DNA from: Candidatus Cloacimonadota bacterium
Lineage (GTDB): Bacteria > Cloacimonadota > Cloacimonadia > Cloacimonadales > Cloacimonadaceae
Length of the DNA stretch: 64,000 nt
NCBI GenBank assembly: GCA_012728875.1
Contig: JAAYEF010000031.1
Location: 124,001-188,000 of the forward strand
Direction: 5' to 3'
A model generated the notes under the pieces. It had not been told where the DNA came from. It did not search any database and saw only the letters and a list, made by a program, of their open reading frames with translations. The position numbers and the translations under genes are program-made. Below, piece after piece: positions 43,640 through 53,451 of this stretch; position 1 is the first letter of the stretch, and each line of letters opens with the position of its first letter.

Positions 43640-44946
43640 CAAAAACCAAACTACTGTTCTATTTGGCGGGCTTGGTGCTGACCCTGATTGTTCTCAGGCT
43701 GATTCCCGCGAATCTGGATTGGCGGATAGCCAACGTCAGGATCTTAAGTCTGGAGCTGTGGATAGCCATTTTTTTGTTTTTCGTGGCCATCTACAAGCCG
43801 AATTCTTTTTTCAGCAGGGATATGATTTGGGCATATGTGTACGCGCTGATGGTTCTTGTGATGGACATCCTGGGGCATTTGAAGTTTTCGTCGTCAACTT
43901 GGATGACTGCTCAGGTGCGGCCCTTCCTTGTGGCACTCATCTTGTATCAGGTGTTTCTGGTCGGGCCAGACCCCAAGCAGATGCAAAAAATGGTGCTCTT
44001 TATAGTTGCCATTATTGGCATCTCATGTTTGATTAACATTGTGGGTTTAATGCGCAACCCCTTGGCGGTGAGGTTTGTAGTGGGTGGTGCGGAAGGCGCG
44101 GAAGGAAGAGATCGTTTCACCAGAATGGGTATTTCGAACTATGGATTTTTTTCGGGGCTCCCAACTTTGTTACCGGTCTTGTTCTACTCCTTCAGAAAAA
44201 CGGCCCAAAAAAAGTTCAAATGGCTTTTTGGAATTGTAATATTCCTGGTGGTTTGGGCGGTTTTTCTCAGCGCGTTTACAGCCCCATTGCTGATTGCCTT
44301 GATGGCACTCGTATTGTCAATTTTTGGCAATGTTCGAAGCAGGAGGGCCTATACCTTTGTGTTGGTCGCGGTGGTGGGCTTGATCTCTTTAATATATCCT
44401 CCCCAACTTGCCTTCAATCATGCCATCGATGGTTTGATCAGCATCACTCCCACGGAAGCCGTCAGACGACGCCTCAACGATATTAAGCTGGCATCCCAGG
44501 AAGGCATTGAGGTTACATCCACCGGCAGAACAGAAACTTCGGTGGAACAGCGTTTGCAAAGGGTGTTTTGGAATGTTGAAACCGTTGCCAGGTATCCATT
44601 GTTCGGTTCTTCGAAAAACACCAACCCTGAGGCTTTTCATCTCTTCTGGTTATATTTCCTGGCTTCTTTCGGTTTTTTGGGATTTCTTCCCTTTTTCTTG
44701 TCGTGGTTAACACATATTCGGAGAAACAAAAGGGTTTTCGATCAAGATTTTTGGTTCTACTACGTTTTGTCCTTGTTGACGTTCTTCACTATGGGATTGA
44801 TTAAAAGCATCACCGGATGGTTCATGTATTTGGCGCCCTTGTTCATCGTTCCCGCCATGTACTATCTCACCTATGAAATTCCTGAACCCGGCTTGGAAGC
44901 AACAGGCGAATCTGCTGTTCAAGCCTCCAAGGGAGCCTTGCAATGA
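43636..44946 (+). CDS. wzy: O-antigen/EPS polymerase-like membrane protein (Wzy type)
   Basis: A 436-residue protein with about 11 hydrophobic helices and a large loop (about residues 265-330), the topology of Wzy polymerases and O-antigen ligases. The loop holds 'EQRLQRVFWNVETVARYPLFG', and 'FWLYFLASFGFLGFLPFFLSW' follows, close to the Wzy_C pattern. It would join lipid-linked repeat units in the periplasm. Starts with TTG overlapping the previous stop and ends with an ATGA overlap. Sequence conservation in this family is low; the call rests on topology and context. Confidence 0.72.
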   Translation: MTKTKLLFYLAGLVLTLIVLRLIPANLDWRIANVRILSLELWIAIFLFFVAIYKPNSFFSRDMIWAYVYALMVLVMDILGHLKFSSSTWMTAQVRPFLVALILYQVFLVGPDPKQMQKMVLFIVAIIGISCLINIVGLMRNPLAVRFVVGGAEGAEGRDRFTRMGISNYGFFSGLPTLLPVLFYSFRKTAQKKFKWLFGIVIFLVVWAVFLSAFTAPLLIALMALVLSIFGNVRSRRAYTFVLVAVVGLISLIYPPQLAFNHAIDGLISITPTEAVRRRLNDIKLASQEGIEVTSTGRTETSVEQRLQRVFWNVETVARYPLFGSSKNTNPEAFHLFWLYFLASFGFLGFLPFFLSWLTHIRRNKRVFDQDFWFYYVLSLLTFFTMGLIKSITGWFMYLAPLFIVPAMYYLTYEIPEPGLEATGESAVQASKGALQ

Positions 44947-46304
44947 GCCTGCTTTTTTTCAGCGACCTGTTCAGTGGTAAAACGGTTCGAAAACATTACC
45001 GATTTTACTCGCAAACCCAATGGTATGATCAGGAGCAAATGCGAGGCTTTCAAAAGGCCAAACTTGTGCGCTTGTTGAAACACTGCCGGCAAAACCTGCC
45101 CTATTATGCCAATGTTATGAAAAACCTGGGCATGGAACCGGAAGACATCAAGGAGCCCGGGGATATTGTTTGTTTTCCTGTGTTGACCAAAGAGCTTATC
45201 CTCGAACACAAGGATGAATTTGTGCCCCATAACCTTAAAGATATCAAAGGCGTTAAGAGCGGCTTCACCGGCGGAACCACCGGAGGCGCGTTTCCCAAGC
45301 GTAACGATGCTGCCACCCGCAGTTCCAGTTGGGGTGCCTACCAACGTTTTTACGATTGGATGGGAATTGGTCGCAATGATGAGAAAGTTGACCTGATGGG
45401 CGGATATGCTCAGAGCAAGAAATTGCTCGTCCGCCTGAAGGGACAGATGTTGGACAAAGTTCATCACAGCCATTCCTTCGACACCTACGAGACCTTTGAA
45501 CGCAATTTTTCGCGGCTTGTGCAGCTGTTGCAAACGCGGGATATCAAGCTGATTAGAGCTTATACACAATATCTGCACAACATGGCTGTAGAGATGAGGA
45601 ACCGTGGCTTGAAGTTTCAGCTTAAAGCCATCATGACCACCGCGGAGCCACTGTTTGAAGAACACCGTGCCCTGTTCAGGGAAGTGTTTGCTTGTGAAAC
45701 ATTCGATCAATACGGTTGCGGTGAAATTGGCAGCATAGCGTTTGAATGTGAGCATCACAATGGCCTGCATGTTACTGAGGAACGTGTTTTCCTGGAAGTG
45801 GGAAAAAATAAGGAATTGATTCTTACAGATTTGGATAATTTTGCCATGCCCCTCATCCGCTACATGAATGGCGACGAAGCGGAACTGGATGAACAAGCCT
45901 GCACTTGCGGTCGAAAGAGCCCGCTGATAAAATGGATTAAGGGACGGACCATTGATTATCTGACTGGTCCGGAAGGTCAATCGCTTCATAGCTCCTATCT
46001 TTGGAAGATCATATATGAGTCCGGTATCGCTCCGCGACGTAATCTGCAAAAATTCCAAGCCCTGCAAACCAGCAGCGAACACATCAAGTTTAGATATGTG
46101 GGCCAAAAATTCGACGCGGATGAGGAAGCCTTGTTAGAAAAGTTGATCCGGGAAAAATTGGGAATGGTAACCCTTGTTTTTTCCAACGAGAGCGACATAG
46201 AAAATTCGTCCTCAGGAAAATACATGCCAGTGGTGAACCAAACCCTGCAGTCATCTTTCAAACCTGAGCCTGAGACAGATATTGGCAAGAAATCGGAGCT
46301 GTGA
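44943..46304 (+). CDS. PaaK/CapK-type adenylate-forming enzyme 3
   Basis: A 453-residue CapK-like protein. 'YDQEQMRGFQKAKLVRLLKHCRQNLPYY' is the usual N-terminal helix pair, 'SGFTGGTTGGAFPKRND' the phosphate-binding loop, 'FDQYGCGEIGSIAFECE' the YGxxE region with Cys and 'IRYMNGDEAELDEQACTCGRKSPLI' the ribose-binding Asp followed by a possible metal-binding CxC. Only distantly similar to the pair at 23-25.6 kb. ATGA overlap with Wzy; the next gene starts right after its stop. Likely activates an acyl group for the glycan. Confidence 0.82.
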   Translation: MSLLFFSDLFSGKTVRKHYRFYSQTQWYDQEQMRGFQKAKLVRLLKHCRQNLPYYANVMKNLGMEPEDIKEPGDIVCFPVLTKELILEHKDEFVPHNLKDIKGVKSGFTGGTTGGAFPKRNDAATRSSSWGAYQRFYDWMGIGRNDEKVDLMGGYAQSKKLLVRLKGQMLDKVHHSHSFDTYETFERNFSRLVQLLQTRDIKLIRAYTQYLHNMAVEMRNRGLKFQLKAIMTTAEPLFEEHRALFREVFACETFDQYGCGEIGSIAFECEHHNGLHVTEERVFLEVGKNKELILTDLDNFAMPLIRYMNGDEAELDEQACTCGRKSPLIKWIKGRTIDYLTGPEGQSLHSSYLWKIIYESGIAPRRNLQKFQALQTSSEHIKFRYVGQKFDADEEALLEKLIREKLGMVTLVFSNESDIENSSSGKYMPVVNQTLQSSFKPEPETDIGKKSEL

Positions 46305-47642
46305 ATGAATCGGACTGATCTTACATTTTACCTGATGGGCAAAAAATATGGCTTCGATCTGAAAAAAATGGTGGATTTCACCATGCAAAGCCAGTATTGG
46401 TCTGCGGATGAGATTCACAAGTATCAGCTTGAAAAGCTGCAAAAGATGATCCACCACGCCTATGCCAAGGTTCCATATTACACCAAGCTGATGCGGGAAA
46501 TGGGCATGGAGCCCGGCGATTTTAAAGCCATTGATGATCTTGCCGCTTTTCCCATTTTGCGCAAAGAGACAATCCAGGCAAATCCTGAAAGTTTTCTGGC
46601 TTCAGACTGGAAGCGCCACCACCCCCTGCAAAGATCAACCGGCGGCACCACAGGAATTCCTTTTGCCTACTATAACGATGTGCTGAGTTGGGGATTGAAT
46701 TGGGCAACGAAAATCAGGACCTTCGCCTGGGGCGGCTATCAGCTCGGTCGGGACAGGATTGCCGTTATGAAGGGTGGATCCATGATGAGAGAAGGTAAGC
46801 TGTCCCTGCGGGCAAAACTGTGGAGATTTTTGCAGCGAAACTATTCCATCCCCATTGCGCGGATGAACTCTGAGGAGATGGAACAGGGCATCCAGGACAT
46901 CCAAAGATACAAGATCCGGTTTTTACGTGGATATCCCTCGGCATTGCTGGCTTTGGCAAAACACTTGAGCCAAACAAATAGGACCATACCGATGAAGGGA
47001 ATATTTACCACGGCGGAAATGCTGTTCCCTGAACACCGGGAAGAAATTGAAAAGGTCTTTATGTGCCCCATCAATGATGCCTATGGCTGTGGAGAAGGCA
47101 TGGTTGGTGCCAGCCAATGCGAAATGCACAGTTCCTATCACATTCATGTCGAAACATCTTATCTTGAGCTTGTGGATCAAGACGGTCAAGCCGTTCCGGC
47201 AGGGGTGGAAGGAGAAATCATTGCCAGCTCCCTGCATGATTTTGCCATGCCCTTTATCCGCTATGCGCCAGGCGACCGCGCCGTATTCGGGGAAGGAAAA
47301 TGTGCTTGTGGGAGGAGCTTGCCACTGTTTGATGCCATCAAAGGCAGGGCCTCGGACTTGATTTATCTGCCAAACGGAAATGTCATCAACGGCTTATCCC
47401 TGCCTTTTGAAATGCTGGGAAAGATTTTAAAACAATTTCAGCTTGTCCAGGCGGAAGATGATAGATTGCTGTTGAATGTTGTTCCCCAGCCTGGTTTTAC
47501 TGCCAAAGATCGGGCCTGGCTGCAGGACTATCTCACAAGTGTGGCTGGCGATGGCGTGCGTGTGGAAGTTAAGGAATTACAGGAGATAGCGAAAACGGAA
47601 GCGGGAAAATTCCGCTATGTGATCGCCAAAAAAAATGTCTAA
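46305..47642 (+). CDS. PaaK/CapK-type adenylate-forming enzyme 4
   Basis: A 445-residue paralogue of enzyme 3, with 'QYWSADEIHKYQLEKLQKMIHH', 'RSTGGTTGIPFAYYND' (phosphate loop), 'NDAYGCGEGMVGASQCEMH' and 'IRYAPGDRAVFGEGKCACGRSLPL' (again CxC after the Asp). The ATG follows the preceding stop with no gap, so translation is coupled. Two adjacent CapK genes again, as at 23 kb, suggests these enzymes act in pairs. Its 3' end overlaps the next glycosyltransferase by 8 nt. Confidence 0.82.
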   Translation: MNRTDLTFYLMGKKYGFDLKKMVDFTMQSQYWSADEIHKYQLEKLQKMIHHAYAKVPYYTKLMREMGMEPGDFKAIDDLAAFPILRKETIQANPESFLASDWKRHHPLQRSTGGTTGIPFAYYNDVLSWGLNWATKIRTFAWGGYQLGRDRIAVMKGGSMMREGKLSLRAKLWRFLQRNYSIPIARMNSEEMEQGIQDIQRYKIRFLRGYPSALLALAKHLSQTNRTIPMKGIFTTAEMLFPEHREEIEKVFMCPINDAYGCGEGMVGASQCEMHSSYHIHVETSYLELVDQDGQAVPAGVEGEIIASSLHDFAMPFIRYAPGDRAVFGEGKCACGRSLPLFDAIKGRASDLIYLPNGNVINGLSLPFEMLGKILKQFQLVQAEDDRLLLNVVPQPGFTAKDRAWLQDYLTSVAGDGVRVEVKELQEIAKTEAGKFRYVIAKKNV

Positions 47643-48708
47643 ACCTCTCACCTTGGTTTGTTCCTGCCGGATGGGACCGGGAACCTTGGAAGCCAAACTG
47701 GTTCCGCTTGGCAGGGTGGAAAAAGTGGATAGGATAATCGTCTTGCGCAAGACCGCGGGTCCACCCATTCCCAAAGTGGAGTATCGGATCTTGCCAAAGC
47801 TTTGCCGCCATCCACTGTTGAACATCATGATTACGCCCATCTTGATGGCGCGCATCGGTTTCCGGCAAAAAGCGGACTATTTTTTAGCCTATCACTATAA
47901 GCCGCATTTCTTTTTTGCGGGCTTTGCGTCCTTATTGACCGGGATTCCCTATATTTTGGGTCAAACCGGACAGGATATCCAAAAAGCTGCCAACAAAAAG
48001 ATGATGGGGCCCATTCTGATCGCCGTGCTTCGGCGCGCCGCGGTTCTAAATGTGCCCGGGAACAAATCACTCTCCTTTTGGAAAGAAAAGGGAGTGAAAA
48101 AAGTGCAGCAGCTTCACAGTACGGTGGATACAGATTACTATCACCCATCGGATCAAGCCAAGGAATTCGATTTTATCTATACGGGCAGGATGGAAGACTA
48201 CAAGGGTGTGGATTTGATTTTGCAAGCCTTTGCCAAGGTTCAAAGAAAACATCCCGAAACAAAGCTTGCCATCGTTGGTTATGGTTCCCGGGAAGCCGCT
48301 TTGAAAAAACTGGCACTTGAGCTGGGATTGGCTTCCAATGTGGTTTTTGCAGGTTTCCAATCCGATGTCCGGTCTTGGCTCCAGCGTTCCCGCGTTTTTG
48401 TGATGGCATCATATACGGAAGGTTTGCCCTGCGCGTTGATGGAGGCGATGAGCTGTGCCATGATTTGCATCAGCTCCCATGCCGGCAATATACTAGACAT
48501 CCTGCGCTCCGGAGAAACAGGGTTTGGCTTCGATTGTGGTAAGCTCGAGGCTCTTTCCAACCACATGGAATTCGTGCTTTCAGCAAATGAAGGCCTGGAT
48601 GCCATCGCCAAAGCCGCTCGTGCACAGATAGTTCAAAAACATTCCCATGCTTCCGCTGTTGAGAAGTGGAATTCACTGTTCGAAGATATGGAGGCCAAAC
48701 GCTCATGA
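47635..48708 (+). CDS. family-4 glycosyltransferase (GT-B)
   Basis: A 357-residue GT-B enzyme. The donor domain starts '[21 protein letters not shown]' and contains '[23 protein letters not shown]' with the E-x7-E motif of retaining GT4 enzymes. The N-terminal half is shorter than usual but starts with a normal first strand. It overlaps CapK-4 by 8 nt and the next gene by ATGA. Donor sugar unknown. Confidence 0.88.
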   Translation: MSKPLTLVCSCRMGPGTLEAKLVPLGRVEKVDRIIVLRKTAGPPIPKVEYRILPKLCRHPLLNIMITPILMARIGFRQKADYFLAYHYKPHFFFAGFASLLTGIPYILGQTGQDIQKAANKKMMGPILIAVLRRAAVLNVPGNKSLSFWKEKGVKKVQQLHSTVDTDYYHPSDQAKEFDFIYTGRMEDYKGVDLILQAFAKVQRKHPETKLAIVGYGSREAALKKLALELGLASNVVFAGFQSDVRSWLQRSRVFVMASYTEGLPCALMEAMSCAMICISSHAGNILDILRSGETGFGFDCGKLEALSNHMEFVLSANEGLDAIAKAARAQIVQKHSHASAVEKWNSLFEDMEAKRS

Positions 48709-49181
48709 GAAGAAAAAGAAGCGCTCTGGCAGTGTTGCGAGGGCTTTGGGTGAGGTTTTTACATCATTTGGCAAGACACTGTTTCCCCAGCGTCATACGG
48801 GTTTTTTTACATCGTCTCCGTGGTGTCAGCATCGGCAAAAATGTTTTTATTGGACTGGATGTTGCCATCGATGATGACGGACCCCAAAGGGTTAAAATTG
48901 AGGATAATGTTTTCATCACCGCGGGCTGCATGTTGTTGACCCATCAACGTGACCTTCGTAAATACCGCAGAAACACCTGGGTGGGGGCTCAGCCTTTCAT
49001 CCAAGCGGATATACGCATCCGGGAAGGCGCCCATATTGGCATTGGCTCCATTGTTATGCCCGGTGTGACCATTGGCAGGGGCGCTGTGATTGGAGCTGGT
49101 TCAGTGGTAACCAAAGACGTGCCGGATTATTGTTTGGCATTGGGAGTTCCGGCAAAGGTAATCAAGGAGTTTGAACCATGA
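48705..49181 (+). CDS. hexapeptide-repeat acyltransferase (LbH)
   Basis: A 158-residue maltose-O-acetyltransferase-like protein. Hexapeptide turns are seen in '[15 protein letters not shown]', '[21 protein letters not shown]' and '[29 protein letters not shown]', ending '[17 protein letters not shown]'. It probably O-acetylates a sugar of the repeat unit. The track start is inside the previous gene; ATG 48705 forms an ATGA overlap and is preferred. Also overlaps the downstream lipoprotein gene by 4 nt. Confidence 0.88.
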   Translation: MRRKRSALAVLRGLWVRFLHHLARHCFPSVIRVFLHRLRGVSIGKNVFIGLDVAIDDDGPQRVKIEDNVFITAGCMLLTHQRDLRKYRRNTWVGAQPFIQADIRIREGAHIGIGSIVMPGVTIGRGAVIGAGSVVTKDVPDYCLALGVPAKVIKEFEP

Positions 49182-50641
49182 AATCTTTTAACAAATCGCA
49201 AAAACAAAGGTGGATGACAGTAGTCTTTGTTGCCCTGTTGCTTGTTTTGGGAGCCTGTAACTGTTTTAAACCCAAAACATTCAAGATTCAAGGCAGAGTG
49301 TATGGAATCACAGAACAGGGGGGAGAGGCCTTGGCCAACGCCACCATCATGCTTTTCGAGCCGGATGAAGTGGATGCCTCCGTGCAACAGCTTCAAATGG
49401 ATTATGCCGGCATCGGCGCCTCAAATTCTTGGCAGGAGCTGTTTGATCACAGAACCCGGGAACCCTTGCTCAAAACCGTGGCCGACGCTGAAGGGAATTT
49501 TACCCTGGAAGGCTTGGAGAAAGGCAACTATGTGTTGGTGACCTTTTTGGATGCCTGGGGCTTTCGATATCAAACGGTTAGTATTGTTAAGGAAGATGTT
49601 ACTGGCGTGCAGCTCGATCTCTATCCGGTAACGAGCTTGCCGACTGTGTTAAATGAGGATTTTTCGATGCTGGAAGGCAGGGTGTACCAGGCTCCCCCGG
49701 GCTTGATCCAATTGGCTGGCTCCACCCTGAAGTGTAAAGGCAACGCGGTTTTGCTCATGGAAGAAGGCGGCGAGGCAAGCTTTCATGGCGATCTCAGCAT
49801 AGAGGAGGGGGCTTCATTAAGGATCATGTCCAAGGATAGGATTTATTCCAGTTCATATTCCGAACAAGCTCCCAAACGCTATAACCAGATAAGCCTCCAC
49901 GGAAACCATGATTCAGAGATCAGAAAGCTCCTGCTTCAGGATTGCGTCTACGGTTTGCGTGTGCTGGGAGTTAACGGACTTACTCTGGTGGATTCACGCG
50001 TTCGTCCACTTTATACCGCCTTGGTTGTCTCCAATTCCAATAATGTTTCGATTCTCAACTGCACTGTCACCGGATCGCGGGAATCGTCCCTGGCGGCGCT
50101 ATATGGGGAAAACAGCAACCATGTTTCAATAAGCAAATGCCATTTTTACCTCAATCGAAACGCCATATTTCTCAGCAATTGCGCGGAATCTGAAGTCAGG
50201 GAAACCTTTTTTGATCAAAACAGTGCAATGGATGTTCACTTTGGGGAAAACAGCACCGGCAAGCTTGAGTATTGTTCTTTCCCAAATTCAAATCTGGCGG
50301 TTTACAACTACAAGGGACAGATCCAAGTGCACAGAAACGAGATCACGGCAAAAACCGGGATTTACAACTATCAGCTAAGAGCATCATTCTCGGCAAATTA
50401 TAACAATTTCGATTGCAGCGTCTATGCTGTCAAATCCAAGGGCATCTTCTACAATTCACCTATTTTACATATGGACGCAACGCAAAACTATTGGGGCACG
50501 ACAGACACCGCCAGGATTGACGAGTTGATTTACGATAGAAACGACGAAGATCCGCAGGACGTAAATTATAGCCTGCTGAAAACAGTCGTTGATTACAGAC
50601 CCTTCAAAAGCCAAAAAAACACTGCGGGTATCCCCAAATAG
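49178..50641 (+). CDS. lipoprotein with carboxypeptidase-regulatory-like domain and parallel beta-helix
   Basis: A 487-residue exported lipoprotein. The signal peptide ends in a lipobox 'LLVLGAC' with Cys at about residue 27. A beta-sandwich of the carboxypeptidase-D regulatory type follows ('[26 protein letters not shown]', '[23 protein letters not shown]'), then from about residue 170 a right-handed beta-helix rich in Asn ladders ('[15 protein letters not shown]', '[21 protein letters not shown]'). Such helices bind or cleave polysaccharide, so it may be a surface glycan-binding protein or lyase; no catalytic residues are evident. ATGA overlap with the acyltransferase shows it belongs to the glycan operon. 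Confidence 0.78.
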   Translation: MKSFNKSQKQRWMTVVFVALLLVLGACNCFKPKTFKIQGRVYGITEQGGEALANATIMLFEPDEVDASVQQLQMDYAGIGASNSWQELFDHRTREPLLKTVADAEGNFTLEGLEKGNYVLVTFLDAWGFRYQTVSIVKEDVTGVQLDLYPVTSLPTVLNEDFSMLEGRVYQAPPGLIQLAGSTLKCKGNAVLLMEEGGEASFHGDLSIEEGASLRIMSKDRIYSSSYSEQAPKRYNQISLHGNHDSEIRKLLLQDCVYGLRVLGVNGLTLVDSRVRPLYTALVVSNSNNVSILNCTVTGSRESSLAALYGENSNHVSISKCHFYLNRNAIFLSNCAESEVRETFFDQNSAMDVHFGENSTGKLEYCSFPNSNLAVYNYKGQIQVHRNEITAKTGIYNYQLRASFSANYNNFDCSVYAVKSKGIFYNSPILHMDATQNYWGTTDTARIDELIYDRNDEDPQDVNYSLLKTVVDYRPFKSQKNTAGIPK

Positions 50642-50654
50642 GCATAGTGTTTAA

Positions 50655-51755
50655 ATGAATATTCTGATTGATATAAACCATCCTGCCCAGGTTCATTATT
50701 TTAGAAACCTTTATCATATCCTGAAGGACAGGCACAATTTAGTGGTGACCACCAAGGATGTGGAACTGCAAACCCGTTTGCTGAAGGCTCACGATATCCC
50801 CTATATTTCCTTTGGTAAAAAAAGCGATTCTCTGATGGGTAAGTTTTTTCGGCAAACCGGATACAGTCTCAGAAGTCTCAAAATCATGAAGGAACACGAC
50901 ATCGATGTGGCGTTCGGATCTTCCGTGTCAAACGTGCACGCGGCAAAGTTTTGCAAAGCCATATCCATCGCCACCACGGATAGCGATTTGTCTGTATTGC
51001 CTCTTTCCGCCAAATTTGTCTATCCCTTGGCAAACTTTTTGATGACACCTGACGCGCTTGCTTTTCAAAAAGTTAAAAACCAAATTTGCTATCCGGGCTT
51101 TCAGGAACTTGCCTATCTGCATCCGCAGAGATTCACACCTGACCAATCGGTTTTGGCGGAAAACGATTTATCAGAACACGAACCGTTTTTCGTACTTCGT
51201 TTCACAGCCTTCAAGGCTCACCATGACGTTGGCATGTATGGATTGTCTTTAGACCAAAAACAAAAATTGGTGTTACTGCTTGAGAAACACGGACGGGTGA
51301 TAATTACAACGGAAACAAAGCACACTCAGTTTGAAAAATATGCTGCCAAATCCAGTCCAGAAAAAATTCATTCACTGCTGTATTATGCCAAAATGCTGAT
51401 CTGTGACAGCCAGACCATGACCACGGAGGCGGCGGTTTTGGGCACGCCTGCCTTTAGGTGCAACACCTTTGCGGGCAAATTAAGCGTAATTGAAGAAATA
51501 GAAAAAAAATATGATTTGGCATACAGTTATCATCCACGTCACTTCGACTGGATGTATGAAAGGATCAAAATTTTACTGGCAGACCCTGATCTCAAAGAAA
51601 AATGGAACCTTAAGCGACAAAGAATGCTTAGGCAAAAAATCGATGTAACTGCATTTTGGGCATGGCTGCTGGACAATCATCCCCGCTCTGAAATGCAGGT
51701 GATTAAGGGAGAATGTGATTTTGAGCAATTCAAACAAAAGACCTGGGTTGAGTAG
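50655..51755 (+). CDS. DUF354-family glycosyltransferase-like protein
   Basis: A 366-residue GT-B-like protein. 'MNILIDINHPAQVHYFRNLYHIL' is the diagnostic DUF354 opening, and 'KMLICDSQTMTTEAAVLGTPAF' near residue 250-275 is the conserved UDP-sugar-side motif shared with MurG-like enzymes. It is probably a glycosyltransferase of the polysaccharide, which is where DUF354 genes usually occur. Starts 13 bp after the lipoprotein gene; the ribosome site is weak. Its end overlaps the next acyltransferase by 41 nt. Confidence 0.82.
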   Translation: MNILIDINHPAQVHYFRNLYHILKDRHNLVVTTKDVELQTRLLKAHDIPYISFGKKSDSLMGKFFRQTGYSLRSLKIMKEHDIDVAFGSSVSNVHAAKFCKAISIATTDSDLSVLPLSAKFVYPLANFLMTPDALAFQKVKNQICYPGFQELAYLHPQRFTPDQSVLAENDLSEHEPFFVLRFTAFKAHHDVGMYGLSLDQKQKLVLLLEKHGRVIITTETKHTQFEKYAAKSSPEKIHSLLYYAKMLICDSQTMTTEAAVLGTPAFRCNTFAGKLSVIEEIEKKYDLAYSYHPRHFDWMYERIKILLADPDLKEKWNLKRQRMLRQKIDVTAFWAWLLDNHPRSEMQVIKGECDFEQFKQKTWVE

Positions 51756-52359
51756 ACTTCTTAAAATAAAGGACATTCTAAACCGCAGGCTCACCATTGC
51801 GATTTGCGGAATCCGTTTTCGCTTTCGCAAACGCCTGGGTTTATTGGGAAGGATGCAGGCCGGCTCTGGTTTTGTTCTAAACGGAATTCCGTGGGTGAGA
51901 AACTATGGGAAGATTATCATTGGGGACGGGTTTGTTTGCAATTCTGGTAAAAAGCAAAATCCAATTGGAGGCGATACCGTTTTGCGGCTTGCAGTCTATG
52001 AAAACGCCATTGTAAGAATTGGCAATCAGGTTGGCATCTCAAACAGCACGCTGGTGTGTAAAGAATCCATCACAATTGGCGACAAAGTCCTGATCGGAGG
52101 CGGGTGCAAAATATGGGACACGAATTTTCATTCACTGGATTTTGAATCCCGCACTTCATCCAAAGATACAAATGTGAAATCGGCGCCCATTGTGATTGAA
52201 GATGGAGCTTTTGTTGGAGGAAGCAGCTTGATTATGAAGGGAGTCACCATTGGTCGCCACTCGATTGTGGCAGCTGGGAGCGTTGTTACAAAAGATATAC
52301 CGCCTAACGAGATTTGGGGCGGCAACCCCGCCAAATTCATCCGAAAGCTCGAAAATTAG
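51715..52359 (+). CDS. hexapeptide-repeat acyltransferase (LbH)
   Basis: A 214-residue LbH acyltransferase. An N-terminal basic, partly hydrophobic leader precedes 'GKIIIGDGFVCNSGKKQNPIGG', 'IVRIGNQVGISNSTLVCKESITIGDKVLIGGG' and the C-terminal '[32 protein letters not shown]'. The residues 'WDTNFHSLDF' carry the catalytic His of the CAT/MAT group. Start GTG 51715 (AAGGGAG 3 bp upstream) or TTG 51721 (9 bp) cannot be separated. Probably O-acetylates a sugar; gmd and fcl follow. Confidence 0.85.
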   Translation: MILSNSNKRPGLSRLLKIKDILNRRLTIAICGIRFRFRKRLGLLGRMQAGSGFVLNGIPWVRNYGKIIIGDGFVCNSGKKQNPIGGDTVLRLAVYENAIVRIGNQVGISNSTLVCKESITIGDKVLIGGGCKIWDTNFHSLDFESRTSSKDTNVKSAPIVIEDGAFVGGSSLIMKGVTIGRHSIVAAGSVVTKDIPPNEIWGGNPAKFIRKLEN

Positions 52360-52398
52360 ATAAAATCAATTAAAAACCACCATAAGGAAAATAAACAA

Positions 52399-53451
52399 AT
52401 GAAAAAGGCTCTAATCACAGGAATAACGGGGCAGGATGGGTCTTATCTCGCTGAATTTTTGCTGGATAAAGGTTATGAAGTCCATGGCATGATTCGCAGA
52501 TCATCATCATTCAACACACAGAGAATAGATCACATCTACCAGGATCCTCACAATAAAGACGTAAGACTTTTTTTACACTACGGAGATCTGTGCGATTCCA
52601 GCAATCTAAATCGTTTGCTGGAAAAAATTGCACCAAACGAAATCTATAACCTTGGTGCCCAATCCCATGTGAAGGTTTCTTTTGAAGTGCCGGAGTATTC
52701 TGCCGAGGTTGATGCGCTTGGCACGCTCAGGTTGCTGGATGCCATCAAGGATACAAAAATCCAAGCCAAGTTCTATCAAGCCTCAACCTCTGAATTGTTT
52801 GGAAAAGTGCAGGAAATTCCCCAAAAAGAAAGCACCCCCTTCTATCCCAGAAGTCCCTATGCTGCAGCCAAACTCTATGCATACTGGATTGTGCGAAACT
52901 ATCGCGAGGCGTATAAGCTTTTCGCCAGCAATGGAATCCTGTTCAACCATGAATCTCCCAGGCGCGGGGAAACATTTGTTACCCGCAAGATTGTGATTGC
53001 GGCCGTTAACATCAGCCTGGGCTTGCAGGAGTGCTTGTATCTGGGAAATATCGATGCGAAAAGGGATTGGGGTTATGCTCCGGAATATGTGGAGGGAATG
53101 TGGAGGATTTTACAAGCCGACGGTCCGGATGACTTTGTGCTTGCCACAAACAAGACGAATACCGTTAGAAGCTTCGTGGAAGCCGTTTTTGCAGAGTTGG
53201 GAATCACTTTGGACTGGCAGGGTGCCGGTGTTGATGAGGTGGGTATCGATACCAAAACAGGTAAAACGGTTGTGCGCATTGATCCCAAATATTTCCGTCC
53301 CACCGAAGTGGAGATTTTGGTTGGTGATTATTCCAAGGCAAAAGAAGTATTGGGCTGGGAGCCCAAGGTTATGATGCCGGAATTGGTGCAAATAATGGTG
53401 GAGGCAGATCTCAAAAGGATAAAAGCCAGAATCGGAAGAAATAATGAATAA
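52399..53451 (+). CDS. gmd: GDP-mannose 4,6-dehydratase
   Basis: First step from GDP-mannose to GDP-L-fucose or GDP-rhamnose: forms GDP-4-keto-6-deoxymannose. The 350-residue protein shows the GMD signatures '[19 protein letters not shown]', '[17 protein letters not shown]', '[17 protein letters not shown]', '[14 protein letters not shown]', catalytic '[12 protein letters not shown]' and '[16 protein letters not shown]'. Length and motifs are canonical. ATAAGGAAA precedes ATG 52399. Overlaps fcl by 8 nt. Confidence 0.96.
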   Translation: MKKALITGITGQDGSYLAEFLLDKGYEVHGMIRRSSSFNTQRIDHIYQDPHNKDVRLFLHYGDLCDSSNLNRLLEKIAPNEIYNLGAQSHVKVSFEVPEYSAEVDALGTLRLLDAIKDTKIQAKFYQASTSELFGKVQEIPQKESTPFYPRSPYAAAKLYAYWIVRNYREAYKLFASNGILFNHESPRRGETFVTRKIVIAAVNISLGLQECLYLGNIDAKRDWGYAPEYVEGMWRILQADGPDDFVLATNKTNTVRSFVEAVFAELGITLDWQGAGVDEVGIDTKTGKTVVRIDPKYFRPTEVEILVGDYSKAKEVLGWEPKVMMPELVQIMVEADLKRIKARIGRNNE

